Assembly: GCF_003641145.1 (NCBI RefSeq)
Contig: NZ_CP032748.1
Span: forward strand, 1 to 32,446
Reading direction: 5' to 3'
Length of the DNA stretch: 32,446 nt
Source of the DNA: Lactiplantibacillus paraplantarum
GTDB taxonomy: Bacteria; Bacillota; Bacilli; Lactobacillales; Lactobacillaceae
Shown here: piece after piece, positions 7,373 to 15,220 of the stretch
Position numbering within the stretch: the first letter of the stretch is position 1
How the letters are laid out: every line of letters starts with the position of its first letter
Position numbers and translations under genes: made by a program
The notes under the pieces: model-generated
Database searches by the model: none
What the model was told of the DNA's origin: nothing
Seen by the model: the letters and a program-made list of their open reading frames with translations, nothing else

Positions 7373-7434
7373 TAGATATAATTATATCTAAATATAATAT
7401 ATGAAATTTTTGCATATAATATATGAAATTTTGC
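7373..7434 (-). promoter_or_regulatory. Promoter/operator region of the flavin operon
   Basis: Just upstream of the first gene is a perfect 18-base palindrome, TAGATATAATTATATCTA (7373-7390), which contains a TATAAT in both directions. Beyond it lie two near-identical tandem copies of a 21-22 base unit beginning ATATAATATATG (7392-7413 and 7414-7434). The AT-rich palindrome and the repeats could hold the -10/-35 and a repressor site. No cognate regulator is encoded nearby. Confidence 0.5.
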
Positions 7435-7486
7435 CGGTTGTTCCTTAAATTTAGCTTAAAGCAATTTTTTACTGAAACTTGAAAGA

Positions 7487-7510
7487 GGCTGGGACATAAG
7501 TCCCGCCGAT
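7487..7510. repeat. IS-end-like repeat, copy 1
   Basis: The sequence AGAGGCTGGGACATAAGTCC is closely matched at 25296-25315. Such segments are commonly seen at the ends of IS elements in lactobacilli, so both are probably IS scars; the family is not certain. Confidence 0.4.
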
Positions 7511-7544
7511 AAATAAACTGAGACGGATTTTGGTTCTATAATAT

Positions 7545-7590
7545 TTGGTACTGATAGAAATTTTTCTATCCTAAGTACCAATTTTTATTT
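7545..7590. terminator. Hairpin terminator beside the DUF536 remnant
   Basis: TTGGTAC at 7545 pairs with GTACCAA ending at 7581, and ATAGAAA with TTTCTAT inside. A T-rich run follows on the plus strand. It lies 36 bases from the stop of the DUF536 remnant and was probably its terminator. Confidence 0.6.
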
Positions 7591-7616
7591 TATGCCTTGA
7601 ATTTACACTTTAATTT

Positions 7617-7845
7617 TTACCAAAAATGCCACCAACTCTTATTGGGTTTATTTTTATGCATTCTTTTTTGTTTTTCACTATTCGACAAGGCATCGTCCTT
7701 GTCGTTTGATTGTTGCTGCTGATCTATCAATTTTGTTAGATGATCTATTTGGCGGTCTTTGCTACTTATTTGTTGGTCTTTGGCAGCAAGCTGTTTGTCA
7801 CGTTGAGACTTTAAATCTTCTACTTCTCGTCTTAGAACCGACGAT
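7617..7845 (-). pseudogene. C-terminal remnant of DUF536 replication-associated protein
   Basis: Read leftwards from about 7845, the frame gives a coiled coil with repeated KDxQI units (LRREVEDLKSQRDKQLAAK, then DRQIDHLTKLIDQQQQ) and closes with WWHFW and a TAA at 7617-7619. The heptad pattern and aromatic tail are characteristic of the plasmid DUF536 protein encoded after repB in many lactobacillus plasmids. The N-terminal half, with its helix-turn-helix, is missing. At about 7845 the sequence switches to unrelated plus-strand coding sequence. This marks the former presence of a RepB-type replicon. Confidence 0.6.
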
Positions 7846-7849
7846 TCCC

Positions 7850-8203
7850 GTCAATATGACGGCTTATCTTAATGGTCTCAAACGGCGGTATTTCGCCTTA
7901 CAAAAAGGCCACCCGGAGCAACAGTTCAAAATCCAGCTCATAGCCAGTTACTTGGATCACTTTACTAAAGTCCAAGAATCCAAAAACATGACGACTAAGC
8001 AACATCTGCTAATCGTTAAGGTGCCAATTAAGGACAAAAGTGTTAAGAGCTTAAACATAGCGGTCACTCATTTAGACGAAAAGATCGAACAGGTTAAACG
8101 GGATATTGAAAATGCGTTAACGGACTTTGATGTGACGGCCAAAGTGTTGACTAGTCAAGAAGTCCAAGAGATTTTAAAGAACTTGATCAATTTTAATGGA
8201 TAG
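7850..8203 (+). pseudogene. C-terminal fragment of a conjugation protein (TrsD-like)
   Basis: From about 7850 the frame reads well as protein: LKRRYFALQKGHPEQQFKIQLIASYLDHF, then LLIVKVPIKDKSVKSLNIAVTHLDEKIEQVKRDIENAL and a closing LTSQEVQEILKNLINF. The upstream part of the open frame is antisense to the DUF536 remnant and not real. The fragment is followed at 11 bases by a GGAGG site and the start of another gene, the arrangement of trsD-trsE in Gram-positive conjugation clusters. The TrsD assignment rests on this pattern and general resemblance and is tentative. Confidence 0.4.
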
Positions 8204-8214
8204 GAGGCAACAGT

Positions 8215-8442
8215 ATGAGTTTTGGTGATAAGGTCATTGATTTATTTATGCCAACTAAAAAAGAAAGACATCAAGGCAACCGCGGGTCGATTCAAATCGC
8301 CGGGCCGGTGAATGTGCTGACTGGCTTCACCGAGGGACTGAATGACGGGACCAAGGAAACCGTTGATGTCAAAGTTGACCGGCACCGCATGTACGAAGAG
8401 TTCGTCGCGTTCGAAGCGAAAATTAGTTTGCTGAAGCCGTAA
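8215..8442 (+). pseudogene. N-terminal stub of a conjugation gene (TrsE/VirB4-like?)
   Basis: The ATG at 8215 has a GGAGG site and starts MSFGDKVIDLFMPTKKERHQ, which looks native. From about 8280 the base composition jumps to the higher G+C of the next block and the frame runs antisense to the gtrA remnant, so only some 20-25 codons are likely original. Position after the TrsD-like fragment suggests a VirB4-type ATPase cut off by joining to the glycosylation block. The remaining codons to 8442 are an accidental extension. Confidence 0.35.
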
Positions 8443-8673
8443 TTGAGCACGATGACGACGACCTGGTCGATCAGCTTCACAATCAGCGGCGAACCGTGCA
8501 TTAAGGTGAGGCCGATGAACAAAATCGCCGTGTCCGCCAGCAGTGACGCGCCGCGCAAGGTGAGTCAGGCCGAAGAACAGCACCACATTAATGCCGGTGG
8601 TGAAGCCCCCAACAATCAGGTAGCGCAAGGCTGTACCGTGTTTGCTGTAAAGGGTAGTGATTGGTTTTTCCAT
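8290..8673 (-). pseudogene. gtrA-like flippase gene with internal deletion
   Basis: The ATG at 8673 has AAAGGAG before it. The first 39 residues are a good GtrA start with helix 1 (LRYLIVGGFTTGINVVLFFGL). The sequence then jumps, at about 8555, into another frame that reads RGASLLADTAILFIGL...PLIVKLIDQVVVIVLNYGFSKLIF, the last two helices of a GtrA protein. About 45 residues, including helix 2, are missing and the frame is shifted. GtrA proteins flip polyprenyl-phosphate-linked sugars across the membrane. The product cannot be made intact here. It follows the GT-C gene by 15 bases as the last member of the operon. Confidence 0.7.
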
Positions 8674-8688
8674 AAAAAGGCTCCTTTC

Positions 8689-10623
8689 TCAGCGCTGCAT
8701 GCAGGTATAAATCAACGAGGCGGTGGGCTGTGATTGGCCGTTCACCGTTAGCGGGTGAGCAGCGAGCTGATAATGGTAGGTGTGGGTCACATCGACCTGC
8801 TGGCCGCGGGTGGTGAGGTTTTGAACGGTAATCCGATATTGCCCAGCGGCGAGCTGGTGGTGCAGGCGGGCCACACTGCCAGCCATCGTTAACCGATAAT
8901 GTTGCCCGGTGGCAAGGTTAGTGAGGGTGACTTGCACCTGACTACCAGCATGAATCTGAACGGAAAAATAGTTCGCTGGCGCGTTCACATCGACCACCTC
9001 TGCCAGCACGGTGCCTGGCGTCACGGCCTTGGGCTTGGCGTGATACTGCACGGATAGCTGACTGCGCTGGGCGGCAATCACTTGCTTTTGTGGCAGCTGA
9101 GCGCCAAGCACACCAGCGGCCCCAAAGACGACGAGTAAAGCAGTGGCGCCATTGAGGAGGCTAGCTTGGTTCGCCCAGCGGGGACGCGACTGGCTGGCCT
9201 GACGCGGGATGGCCGCCAAAGCCACCCAGAGCAGCGGCAAAATGGCTTGACCATAGCGCGGTTCAACTTCCCACAGTAGGGTGTGGAAAGCCAGGTAGCC
9301 AAGGGCAGTGGTCACCGCCAGCAGTGCAAGGATTTGATGCGGGTCGGTCAGATCTGGCCGCCACCGTAAGAGCTTCAGCATCAGTGCGCCCCACATGAGC
9401 AGGGTCGCGGCCACATAGCCAATCACGGTCAGTCCCTGATAGAAGCCAGCATGATTACTGTACCAACTAGGCGCGGCGCGGAAGCCGCCGTTGTACCAGC
9501 GCTGAATGCCTTGGACATTGAGCACGATGCCTAACTTCACTACCCACAACCGGATGACGCCAACCACCCCGAGAGTTTTGATGCGCTTGGGGATGGTTTT
9601 CAAATTGTACCGCTGGCGGGCGGCTTGGCTGGGCAGCTTGATAGCACGTCCGACATCCTTGCCGGAGTAGCCGCCGTTGCTGTGCTGGTTGTAGCCCATC
9701 AAGATCCAGTTGGTCGCCGGGAACGAAAAGGCGGTGCGGGGTTGATAATTGGCTGCCACGTCAATGACTTTGGTCGCCGGCAGACTCAGCCCGAAGCCCA
9801 GCACAATCAAGAGGATGGGCAGGGTCAGTTTGGCTTGTCGCCAGAGGTGCTGACGGGCCAGAATCAGGCCGACAATCAGCAGAGCTGGCAACAAGACCAC
9901 CAGATTAGGCTTGAGCATGGCGCCGAGCATCACGGCAACAACTAGTCCGCTGCCGGCAAACCAGCGCTGGCGCGATGTTTTCTGCGACCAGTTCAGCAGG
10001 CTGCGTATGATGATGAGCAGCACCAGCATCGTCGGTAAGTCGGAGTAAAAGACTTGCAGGTAGTAGGTGTAGGCAAACGGCGACAAGGCAAAGAAACCGA
10101 AGGCCACGACCAGCAGGCTGGCGCGCTGGCTGAGCTGCCAAATCGTATGCAGCGCCAGGGCAATAAAGCTGTCCAATACCAAGATACTCAGCAGGTGCAC
10201 CGAAAGATTGGTGCTTAAGCCCACCAGTTGCGTCAGCCGCAACCACAGGGAGAGCAGATAAGCCAGCGGCACGTTATTGGCGTAGCGCCAGAAGTAGGTG
10301 ATATCCCAGGTCATGTGGCCGGCGGCGAGCTGGTCGGCTTGCGACAGTACCCGGTACGGATCGTGGTAAACGGTGTTGGGCATCACGTGCAACACGACCA
10401 CCTGGGCAATCAGCATCGCCAGTAAGCCAAGGCCAATGCCCCAGCGTAGCTGCCTTGTAGACAAATGGTCAAGTCGGGGTGCCCCGAAGTAAAGCCCCGC
10501 GCCCAGGAGCACTACCACCAACAGCGCCGGCACCCCGAGCACACTGGTCAGGTTACCGATGCTGCCAATGAGCAGGCAGAGGATTAAAATTGCTGGCAGA
10601 AAGGCGGGTTTAATCTTTTTCAT
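8689..10623 (-). CDS. Multi-spanning GT-C type glycosyltransferase
   Basis: The 644-residue protein has about a dozen hydrophobic helices from residue 8 to about 520, then a soluble C-terminal domain of about 115 residues rich in beta-strand pattern that should lie outside. The first large loop holds YHDPYRVLSQADQLAAG and an aromatic WDITYFWRYANNVPLAYL, in the position of the catalytic acidic residue of GT-C/GT39-like enzymes. Such enzymes take a sugar from polyprenyl phosphate and add it to a wall polymer outside. The gene starts 9 bases after the GT2 gene with a GGTGAGGG site and precedes the gtrA remnant, matching the three-part glycosylation systems (GT2, flippase, GT-C). The acceptor is unknown. 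Confidence 0.7.
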   Translation of the reverse strand: MKKIKPAFLPAILILCLLIGSIGNLTSVLGVPALLVVVLLGAGLYFGAPRLDHLSTRQLRWGIGLGLLAMLIAQVVVLHVMPNTVYHDPYRVLSQADQLAAGHMTWDITYFWRYANNVPLAYLLSLWLRLTQLVGLSTNLSVHLLSILVLDSFIALALHTIWQLSQRASLLVVAFGFFALSPFAYTYYLQVFYSDLPTMLVLLIIIRSLLNWSQKTSRQRWFAGSGLVVAVMLGAMLKPNLVVLLPALLIVGLILARQHLWRQAKLTLPILLIVLGFGLSLPATKVIDVAANYQPRTAFSFPATNWILMGYNQHSNGGYSGKDVGRAIKLPSQAARQRYNLKTIPKRIKTLGVVGVIRLWVVKLGIVLNVQGIQRWYNGGFRAAPSWYSNHAGFYQGLTVIGYVAATLLMWGALMLKLLRWRPDLTDPHQILALLAVTTALGYLAFHTLLWEVEPRYGQAILPLLWVALAAIPRQASQSRPRWANQASLLNGATALLVVFGAAGVLGAQLPQKQVIAAQRSQLSVQYHAKPKAVTPGTVLAEVVDVNAPANYFSVQIHAGSQVQVTLTNLATGQHYRLTMAGSVARLHHQLAAGQYRITVQNLTTRGQQVDVTHTYHYQLAAHPLTVNGQSQPTASLIYTCMQR

Positions 10624-10632
10624 ACCCTCACC

Positions 10633-11580
10633 TTAATCCAGAATCGTTTGCACCGTGTAGCGCGGGCGATGTTTAACTTCGGTGGTGAGCTTGCCGATGT
10701 ATTCACCAATCACCCCGAGGCTGATCATTTGGATGCCGCCAACGAACCACAGCGACACCATCAACGCCGACCAGCCGTGCACGGTGAGCCCCAGCATTTT
10801 CATGACAATGGCGTAAACCACCATGCCCACCGCCAGTAGGCAAGACAAGGTACCCAGAATGAGAATGAGCCGCACCGGCGCAATCGTTAGGCTGGTGATG
10901 CCGTCCCAGGCAAAAGCCAGCATCTTTTTCAGCTGGTACTTGGATTCGCCGGCCATGCGCGGCGTGCGCTTGTAGAAGACTTCGGCAGTTTTGAAGCCGA
11001 GCTTAGGAATCAGGCCGCGAATGAAAATGTTGCGTTCTGGATACTGCAGGAAGGTTTCAACGGCGCGCTTGGACATCAGGCGGAAGTCGGCGTGATTGGG
11101 CACGATTTCGACGCCCAGCAGCTTGAGTGTCTTGTAGTAGCCTTGGGCCGTGGTGCGCTTGAACCAGCTGTCGGTTTCCCGGTTGTTCCGGACGCCGTAG
11201 ACGATGTCGGCGCCATCCGCATAGGCATCCACCATGTCGCCGATTTTGTCGGGATCATCTTGGAGGTCGGCATCGATGGTGACAATCATATCGGCGGTTT
11301 TCACGGCTTCACTCATGCCGGCGATCAGCGCCGACTGGTGGCCGAAGTTGCGGGAAAAACGCAGTCCGCGCACGCGAGAATTCATGGCGTGCAGTTTTTC
11401 GATGATGTCCCAGGTGTGATCCATGGAACCATCATCGACGATCAGGATGTCGGCACGCTGACCGAGGACGGTTTGCGCGGCGATTTGGTCTTCAACGGCC
11501 AGTAATTTTTGCACCGAGGACGTCAGTACCTCTTCTTCATTGTAAGCAGGAACAACAATCGTTAATTTTGATGTGGCCAT
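10633..11580 (-). CDS. Polyprenyl-phosphate glycosyltransferase, GT2 (GtrB/CsbB type)
   Basis: The 315-residue enzyme should move a sugar from its nucleotide to undecaprenyl phosphate on the inner face of the membrane. The GT2 domain begins with IVVPAYNEEEVL (8-19), followed by ILIVDDGSMDHTW, FSRNFGHQSAL and the metal-binding TIDADLQDDPDKI. NHADFRLMSKRAV and MAGESKYQLKKM are typical of the GtrB/CsbB branch. Two helices near residues 230-300 form the usual C-terminal anchor. It overlaps the PAP2 gene by 19 bases and leads directly into the GT-C gene. Confidence 0.85.
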   Translation of the reverse strand: MATSKLTIVVPAYNEEEVLTSSVQKLLAVEDQIAAQTVLGQRADILIVDDGSMDHTWDIIEKLHAMNSRVRGLRFSRNFGHQSALIAGMSEAVKTADMIVTIDADLQDDPDKIGDMVDAYADGADIVYGVRNNRETDSWFKRTTAQGYYKTLKLLGVEIVPNHADFRLMSKRAVETFLQYPERNIFIRGLIPKLGFKTAEVFYKRTPRMAGESKYQLKKMLAFAWDGITSLTIAPVRLILILGTLSCLLAVGMVVYAIVMKMLGLTVHGWSALMVSLWFVGGIQMISLGVIGEYIGKLTTEVKHRPRYTVQTILD

Positions 11581-12233
11581 GATTTCAACATCCCTTCCGG
11601 TAAAAACTGCCGCATTTTAGCTTGAATAAAGGCTTCCGCAGGTGTGACCAGCAACCACCAGCCGCTAGCTAAGCAGACACTGGCGAGCACATCAGAGAGG
11701 TAGTGGTCGCGCAGATACACCCGCGATATCGCCACCATCGCGATCCAGCCAATGCCAATCAATACAGTAATCAGCTGGGTTTCTTGATCTTGAATGTGCG
11801 GCAGGCAGAGCGTCCACAAGGTGAACACTAGCAGCGCCGTGCAAAGCGTGTGGCCGCTAGGGAAGCTAGCGCCGTGATCCAGCACCAGCTGATGGAGCGG
11901 GCGACTGCGGTCAATCAGTAGCTTGAAGCCTTCCGTAATGGCGGAGCCGCCGAGCTGCAGACCGGCAAACCATAGGCTGACGACCGGTCCTTGCTGGAGC
12001 CACAACCACAGGCAAAGCAGCGCAGTGAGACCGACGACGGTGGCAGGACTGCCGAGGGTGGCAACGACTTTGAAAAGCGCGGTATTCATTGGATCGATGG
12101 CGCGCGTGGCCAAAGTGCTGGCCGCCGCGTCCAATTGCGCAAGCCAGGCGGCATGCGTGATGACACCAAGGGCTATGGCGGCAAAGGCAATCAGGCTCAT
12201 CCCGCCTAGCAATGTTTTGGTTTTAGTCGGCAT
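11562..12233 (-). CDS. PAP2-family membrane phosphatase
   Basis: The ATG at 12233 is preferred because GGAGGTG precedes it; an in-frame GTG at 12242 lies within that site. The 223-residue protein has about six helices and the complete PAP2 phosphatase signature: KLLIDRSRP, FPSGHT and SRVYLRDHYLSDV, giving the Lys/Arg, His and His/Asp active-site residues. It may recycle undecaprenyl pyrophosphate or act on other lipid phosphates, which fits a pathway using polyprenyl phosphate as carrier. It overlaps dedA upstream and the GT2 gene downstream. Confidence 0.85.
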   Translation of the reverse strand: MPTKTKTLLGGMSLIAFAAIALGVITHAAWLAQLDAAASTLATRAIDPMNTALFKVVATLGSPATVVGLTALLCLWLWLQQGPVVSLWFAGLQLGGSAITEGFKLLIDRSRPLHQLVLDHGASFPSGHTLCTALLVFTLWTLCLPHIQDQETQLITVLIGIGWIAMVAISRVYLRDHYLSDVLASVCLASGWWLLVTPAEAFIQAKMRQFLPEGMLKSWPHQN

Positions 12234-12873
12234 CGTCGGCACCTCCGCGATGGCGCAGCGCCATGAAGGCGGCAGGCGCTAAGGAAATGACCACGATGGC
12301 CAGCATGATCAGTTCGAAATGGGTTTTGACGATGGCAATATTGCCGAACAGGTACCCAGCGCCCAGCGCCACCGCCACCCATGTCACGCCGCCAAGCACG
12401 TTGTAGGCGGCAAAGTCGCGGTAACGCATCTGGCTCACGCCGGCAGTGAAGGCGATGAAGGTGCGGATGATCGGCATGAAGCGGCCGAGGAAAATCGCAG
12501 CTTTGCCATGCCGGTCGAAGAAGCGCTGCGAACGTTCGAGGTAGGCCGGTTTGATGAAGCGGCTGAGTTTCGCACTGTGCGCGAGGCGCAGGCCGAAGTG
12601 CTCACCAATTTCAAAGTTCAGTGAATCCCCGAGTACCGCGGCCACGCTGAGTAAGCCGAACAACACCCAGATGTTCAAACTGTGATTAGCCATTGCCGCC
12701 AGCGAGCCGCAGAGAAATAGCAGTGAGTCGCCAGGCAGAAAGGGCAGGACGACGACGCCGGTTTCAATGAAGATCATGGCGAACAAGCCAAGATAGATGA
12801 GTGAGCCGAATTGACTGATGAGCTGCGGCAACAATTGATTAAGGTTAGGTAGCAGCGTAATGAATGCGGTCAT
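12223..12873 (-). CDS. DedA-family membrane protein
   Basis: The ATG at 12873 has AAGGGGG upstream; the open frame runs on to 12966 without support. The 216-residue product shows the DedA core: FIETGVVVLPFLPGDSLLF, GDSLNFEIGEHFGLR and the FLGRFMPIIRTFIAFTAGVSQM segment, with paired helices. DedA/SNARE-associated proteins include undecaprenyl-phosphate flippases in Gram-positive bacteria, which would suit the lipid-carrier theme of this operon. It is the first gene of the leftward operon dedA - PAP2 - GT2 - GT-C - gtrA remnant. The region 12874-13054 should hold its promoter; an extended -10 like TGTTATGCT is visible near 12920, without a clear -35. Confidence 0.8.
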   Translation of the reverse strand: MTAFITLLPNLNQLLPQLISQFGSLIYLGLFAMIFIETGVVVLPFLPGDSLLFLCGSLAAMANHSLNIWVLFGLLSVAAVLGDSLNFEIGEHFGLRLAHSAKLSRFIKPAYLERSQRFFDRHGKAAIFLGRFMPIIRTFIAFTAGVSQMRYRDFAAYNVLGGVTWVAVALGAGYLFGNIAIVKTHFELIMLAIVVISLAPAAFMALRHRGGADDAD

Positions 12874-13047
12874 GATGTGTTCCCCCTTGACTGGACTTTC
12901 AGGATGAACCCAGCATAACAACAATCCCGCGGTGCGCCCACTCATGAAAACTAACCCGAAACTCAATAATCTTCAGCTTTCACCGCGGCAGTGCCAGTAT
13001 CAAGGGTGATTTAGCTGAAAAATATTCAGATTACTAATATTCGGCGC

Positions 13048-13078
13048 AAAAAAACCGCTCAAAAATATTTTTGAGCGG
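13048..13078 (-). terminator. Terminator of the two-component operon
   Basis: CCGCTC AAAAA paired with TTTTT GAGCGG forms a perfect stem at 13055-13078, followed on the minus strand by seven T. It separates the kinase gene from the dedA operon, so the two are separate transcription units. Confidence 0.8.
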
Positions 13079-13089
13079 CATGAAAAAGT

Positions 13090-14448
13090 TTATTTGGTGG
13101 AGAAAATCAACGTGAAAATGGTGCCCTGCGGCTGATCGTCGGCGACCGTCAGCTCACTATTGCTGAGCTGAGCGAGTTGCGTGGCAATGGCTAGCCCTAA
13201 GCCGGTGCCAGCTACCGTGCCGCGCACATCGGCGCTGCGGTAGAAGCGCTCGAAGATGTGGCTTTTATCTTCAGCACTGATGCCGCTACCTTGATCTTTC
13301 ACCGCCAGGGCCGCCGCCTCATTAGCCTGTTGGGTGAGGGTGACGGTAATTTGGCTGGCCGCTGGCGAATACTTCGCGGCATTGGTGACTAGGTTGACCA
13401 AAATTTGCTCAATCGCGCTTTCGTTGCCGGTGATATGGATGTCAGGCTGAATCTCGGTGGTGACGGTTTGTTCGAAGGTCCCAGCAATTTTTTGCATGAT
13501 GGTAGTCACTATGGCACTGAGATCAAGCGGGGTCAGGTCAAGCGCGAGCCGGTCGGCGCGGGAAAGTTGCAGGAGCTCATCAATCAACTGCTGCATTTGC
13601 CGGGATTCCTCGGTGATGTAGCCCACCGACTTGGTAATGATTTCCGGATGGTCCTCGCCGTGACGTTCGATCAGCTGGGCGTGGCTGCGAATCGTGGCAA
13701 TCGGAGTGCGCAGCTCATGCGCCGCGTTCATCACGAACAGTTTTTGCTGCTCCTGGCGTTCATTCAACATGCTCAGCAACTCGTTGAAATTACCCGCGAG
13801 TTCCGTCACTTCAGTCGGTTGCGCCGGGACCGGTAGCCGCATCGCGCCAGGTTCTTTGGCGCCGGCAATCATCTGGGTCGTGTGAGACAGCGTGGTCAGA
13901 GGATCCGTCAGTCGCTTGGTCAGCTGGCGAATGTACAGCGGCGTGGCCAGCAGCGTCACCGCCAGCAGGATGGCAGTGACTTCAATCACCCGCAGCAGCA
14001 CCGCCAGCTGGGGATTCGTGTTTTGCCACAACGTGTAGTAAATCCCGCGCGCGTGCACCATGCGATGGTACAGCAGCCCGATGCCTGGGCGATAATAGAC
14101 ATTGGTTAAAAACGGCACCTTAGTGGGGGTCACTTTTAAGACTTTTTCCGCGTGCGGGGAGAAGTATTGGCTGACCTTGGCATCGGCGCGCTTGTTGTGG
14201 ACATAAACATAAGTAGCGCTGGTGTCCAGGGTGCTGTTTTTGCGCCAGCTTTCCCAGTCATCATCGCCATCAATGTCGGTTTGCTTGAGACTGGCGGTGA
14301 TATGACTGGTGGTGGTTTGAACATCTTCCAGCAGCTGATGGCCCACGGCGATGATGATGGCAGCGCCAAGCAGCAAGGTGACAATGATGATGAAGCGCAT
14401 CAGGCTGCGTAGCATGATGGCTGCGCTAGATTGTTTGTTTTTTTTCAT
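13090..14448 (-). CDS. Sensor histidine kinase
   Basis: The 452-residue membrane sensor has helices at about 14-36 and 148-170 flanking an extracellular domain of about 110 residues. A HAMP-like linker follows (171-232). The phosphoacceptor is H244 in NAAHELRTPIATI. The ATP-binding domain shows the N box (NLVTNAAKYSP, around 352-362), G1 (VKDQGSGIS), the F box (IFERFYRS) and G2 (GTGLGLAI). It phosphorylates the response regulator encoded 9 bases upstream at 14458-15153. The extracellular domain has no family I recognise, so the signal is unknown; the position beside a wall-glycosylation operon suggests envelope sensing. Confidence 0.85.
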   Translation of the reverse strand: MKKNKQSSAAIMLRSLMRFIIIVTLLLGAAIIIAVGHQLLEDVQTTTSHITASLKQTDIDGDDDWESWRKNSTLDTSATYVYVHNKRADAKVSQYFSPHAEKVLKVTPTKVPFLTNVYYRPGIGLLYHRMVHARGIYYTLWQNTNPQLAVLLRVIEVTAILLAVTLLATPLYIRQLTKRLTDPLTTLSHTTQMIAGAKEPGAMRLPVPAQPTEVTELAGNFNELLSMLNERQEQQKLFVMNAAHELRTPIATIRSHAQLIERHGEDHPEIITKSVGYITEESRQMQQLIDELLQLSRADRLALDLTPLDLSAIVTTIMQKIAGTFEQTVTTEIQPDIHITGNESAIEQILVNLVTNAAKYSPAASQITVTLTQQANEAAALAVKDQGSGISAEDKSHIFERFYRSADVRGTVAGTGLGLAIATQLAQLSNSELTVADDQPQGTIFTLIFSTK

Positions 14449-14457
14449 ATTAGGGCC

Positions 14458-15153
14458 TTATTCCGCCACGTGTTCGGAAAGCATGTAGCCCACGCCGCGG
14501 ACAGTGTGAATCAGCTTAGGTTGGTTGGGAGTGTCGATTTTGCTCCGGAGATTGCGGACATAGACGTCCAGGATGTTTGGCTGGCCGTCAAAATCGACCC
14601 CCCACACCGTGTCCAGTAAATCTTCCCGCGAACAGGGCTCGTTTTGATGACTGATGAGCGCCACCAGCAGCTCGTATTCTCGCTGGGTGAGGGGGATGAT
14701 GGTACCGCCCCGGGTGACGCGTTTGGTGTCCGTATCCACATTCAAATTGCCAGCAGTATACACGGCGGCAGTGGTGGCCGCCGGCTGCGAATGGCGCAGG
14801 GCCACTTCGACCCGGGCAATCAGTTCTTCCATTTCAAATGGTTTGGTGACATAGTCGTCGGCGCCGCCGGTCAGCCCGGCCACTTTATCGCCGATGTAAT
14901 CGCGCGCCGTCAGCATGATGATCGGCACCTGGCTGGTTTTGCGAATGCGGCGCAGCACACTGAAGCCGTCCAGGTGCGGCAGCATCCAGTCCAAAATGAT
15001 TAAATCAATCTGGGCCTCGTTTTGCCGGAACATGTCCAGCACGATTAGGCCGTCATTGGCCCAGAGCACATTGAAGTTCTCGAGCTCGAATTCGGTTTTG
15101 AGTGAGTCGGCTAAGCCCGCCTCGTCTTCGACTAGTAAAATGGTGGATTTCAA
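14458..15153 (-). CDS. OmpR/PhoB-family response regulator
   Basis: The TTG at 15153 is used, with AGGGAGA 6 bases before it. The receiver domain (1-120) has acidic residues E9/D10, phosphoacceptor D55 in ILDWMLP, T82 and K104. The winged-helix DNA-binding domain (about 130-228) ends with VYVRNLRSKID and HTVRGVGYML, the standard recognition helix and wing. It is the first gene of the operon with the kinase. An IS30 element lies 68 bases upstream and may have replaced part of the native promoter. Its likely targets include its own operon and the dedA operon. Confidence 0.88.
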   Translation of the reverse strand: MKSTILLVEDEAGLADSLKTEFELENFNVLWANDGLIVLDMFRQNEAQIDLIILDWMLPHLDGFSVLRRIRKTSQVPIIMLTARDYIGDKVAGLTGGADDYVTKPFEMEELIARVEVALRHSQPAATTAAVYTAGNLNVDTDTKRVTRGGTIIPLTQREYELLVALISHQNEPCSREDLLDTVWGVDFDGQPNILDVYVRNLRSKIDTPNQPKLIHTVRGVGYMLSEHVAE

Positions 15154-15220
15154 TGGTCTTCTCCCTATGTGAATCGTGGTACTGTCAAACGTGCCTGTAT
15201 TTACCTTGTTTTATTTATTA

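Noticed and set aside
9625..14619. Many open frames on the plus strand across the glycosylation and two-component genes
   Set aside because: They are antisense shadows caused by high G+C codon use; none has domain signatures or good ribosome binding sites.
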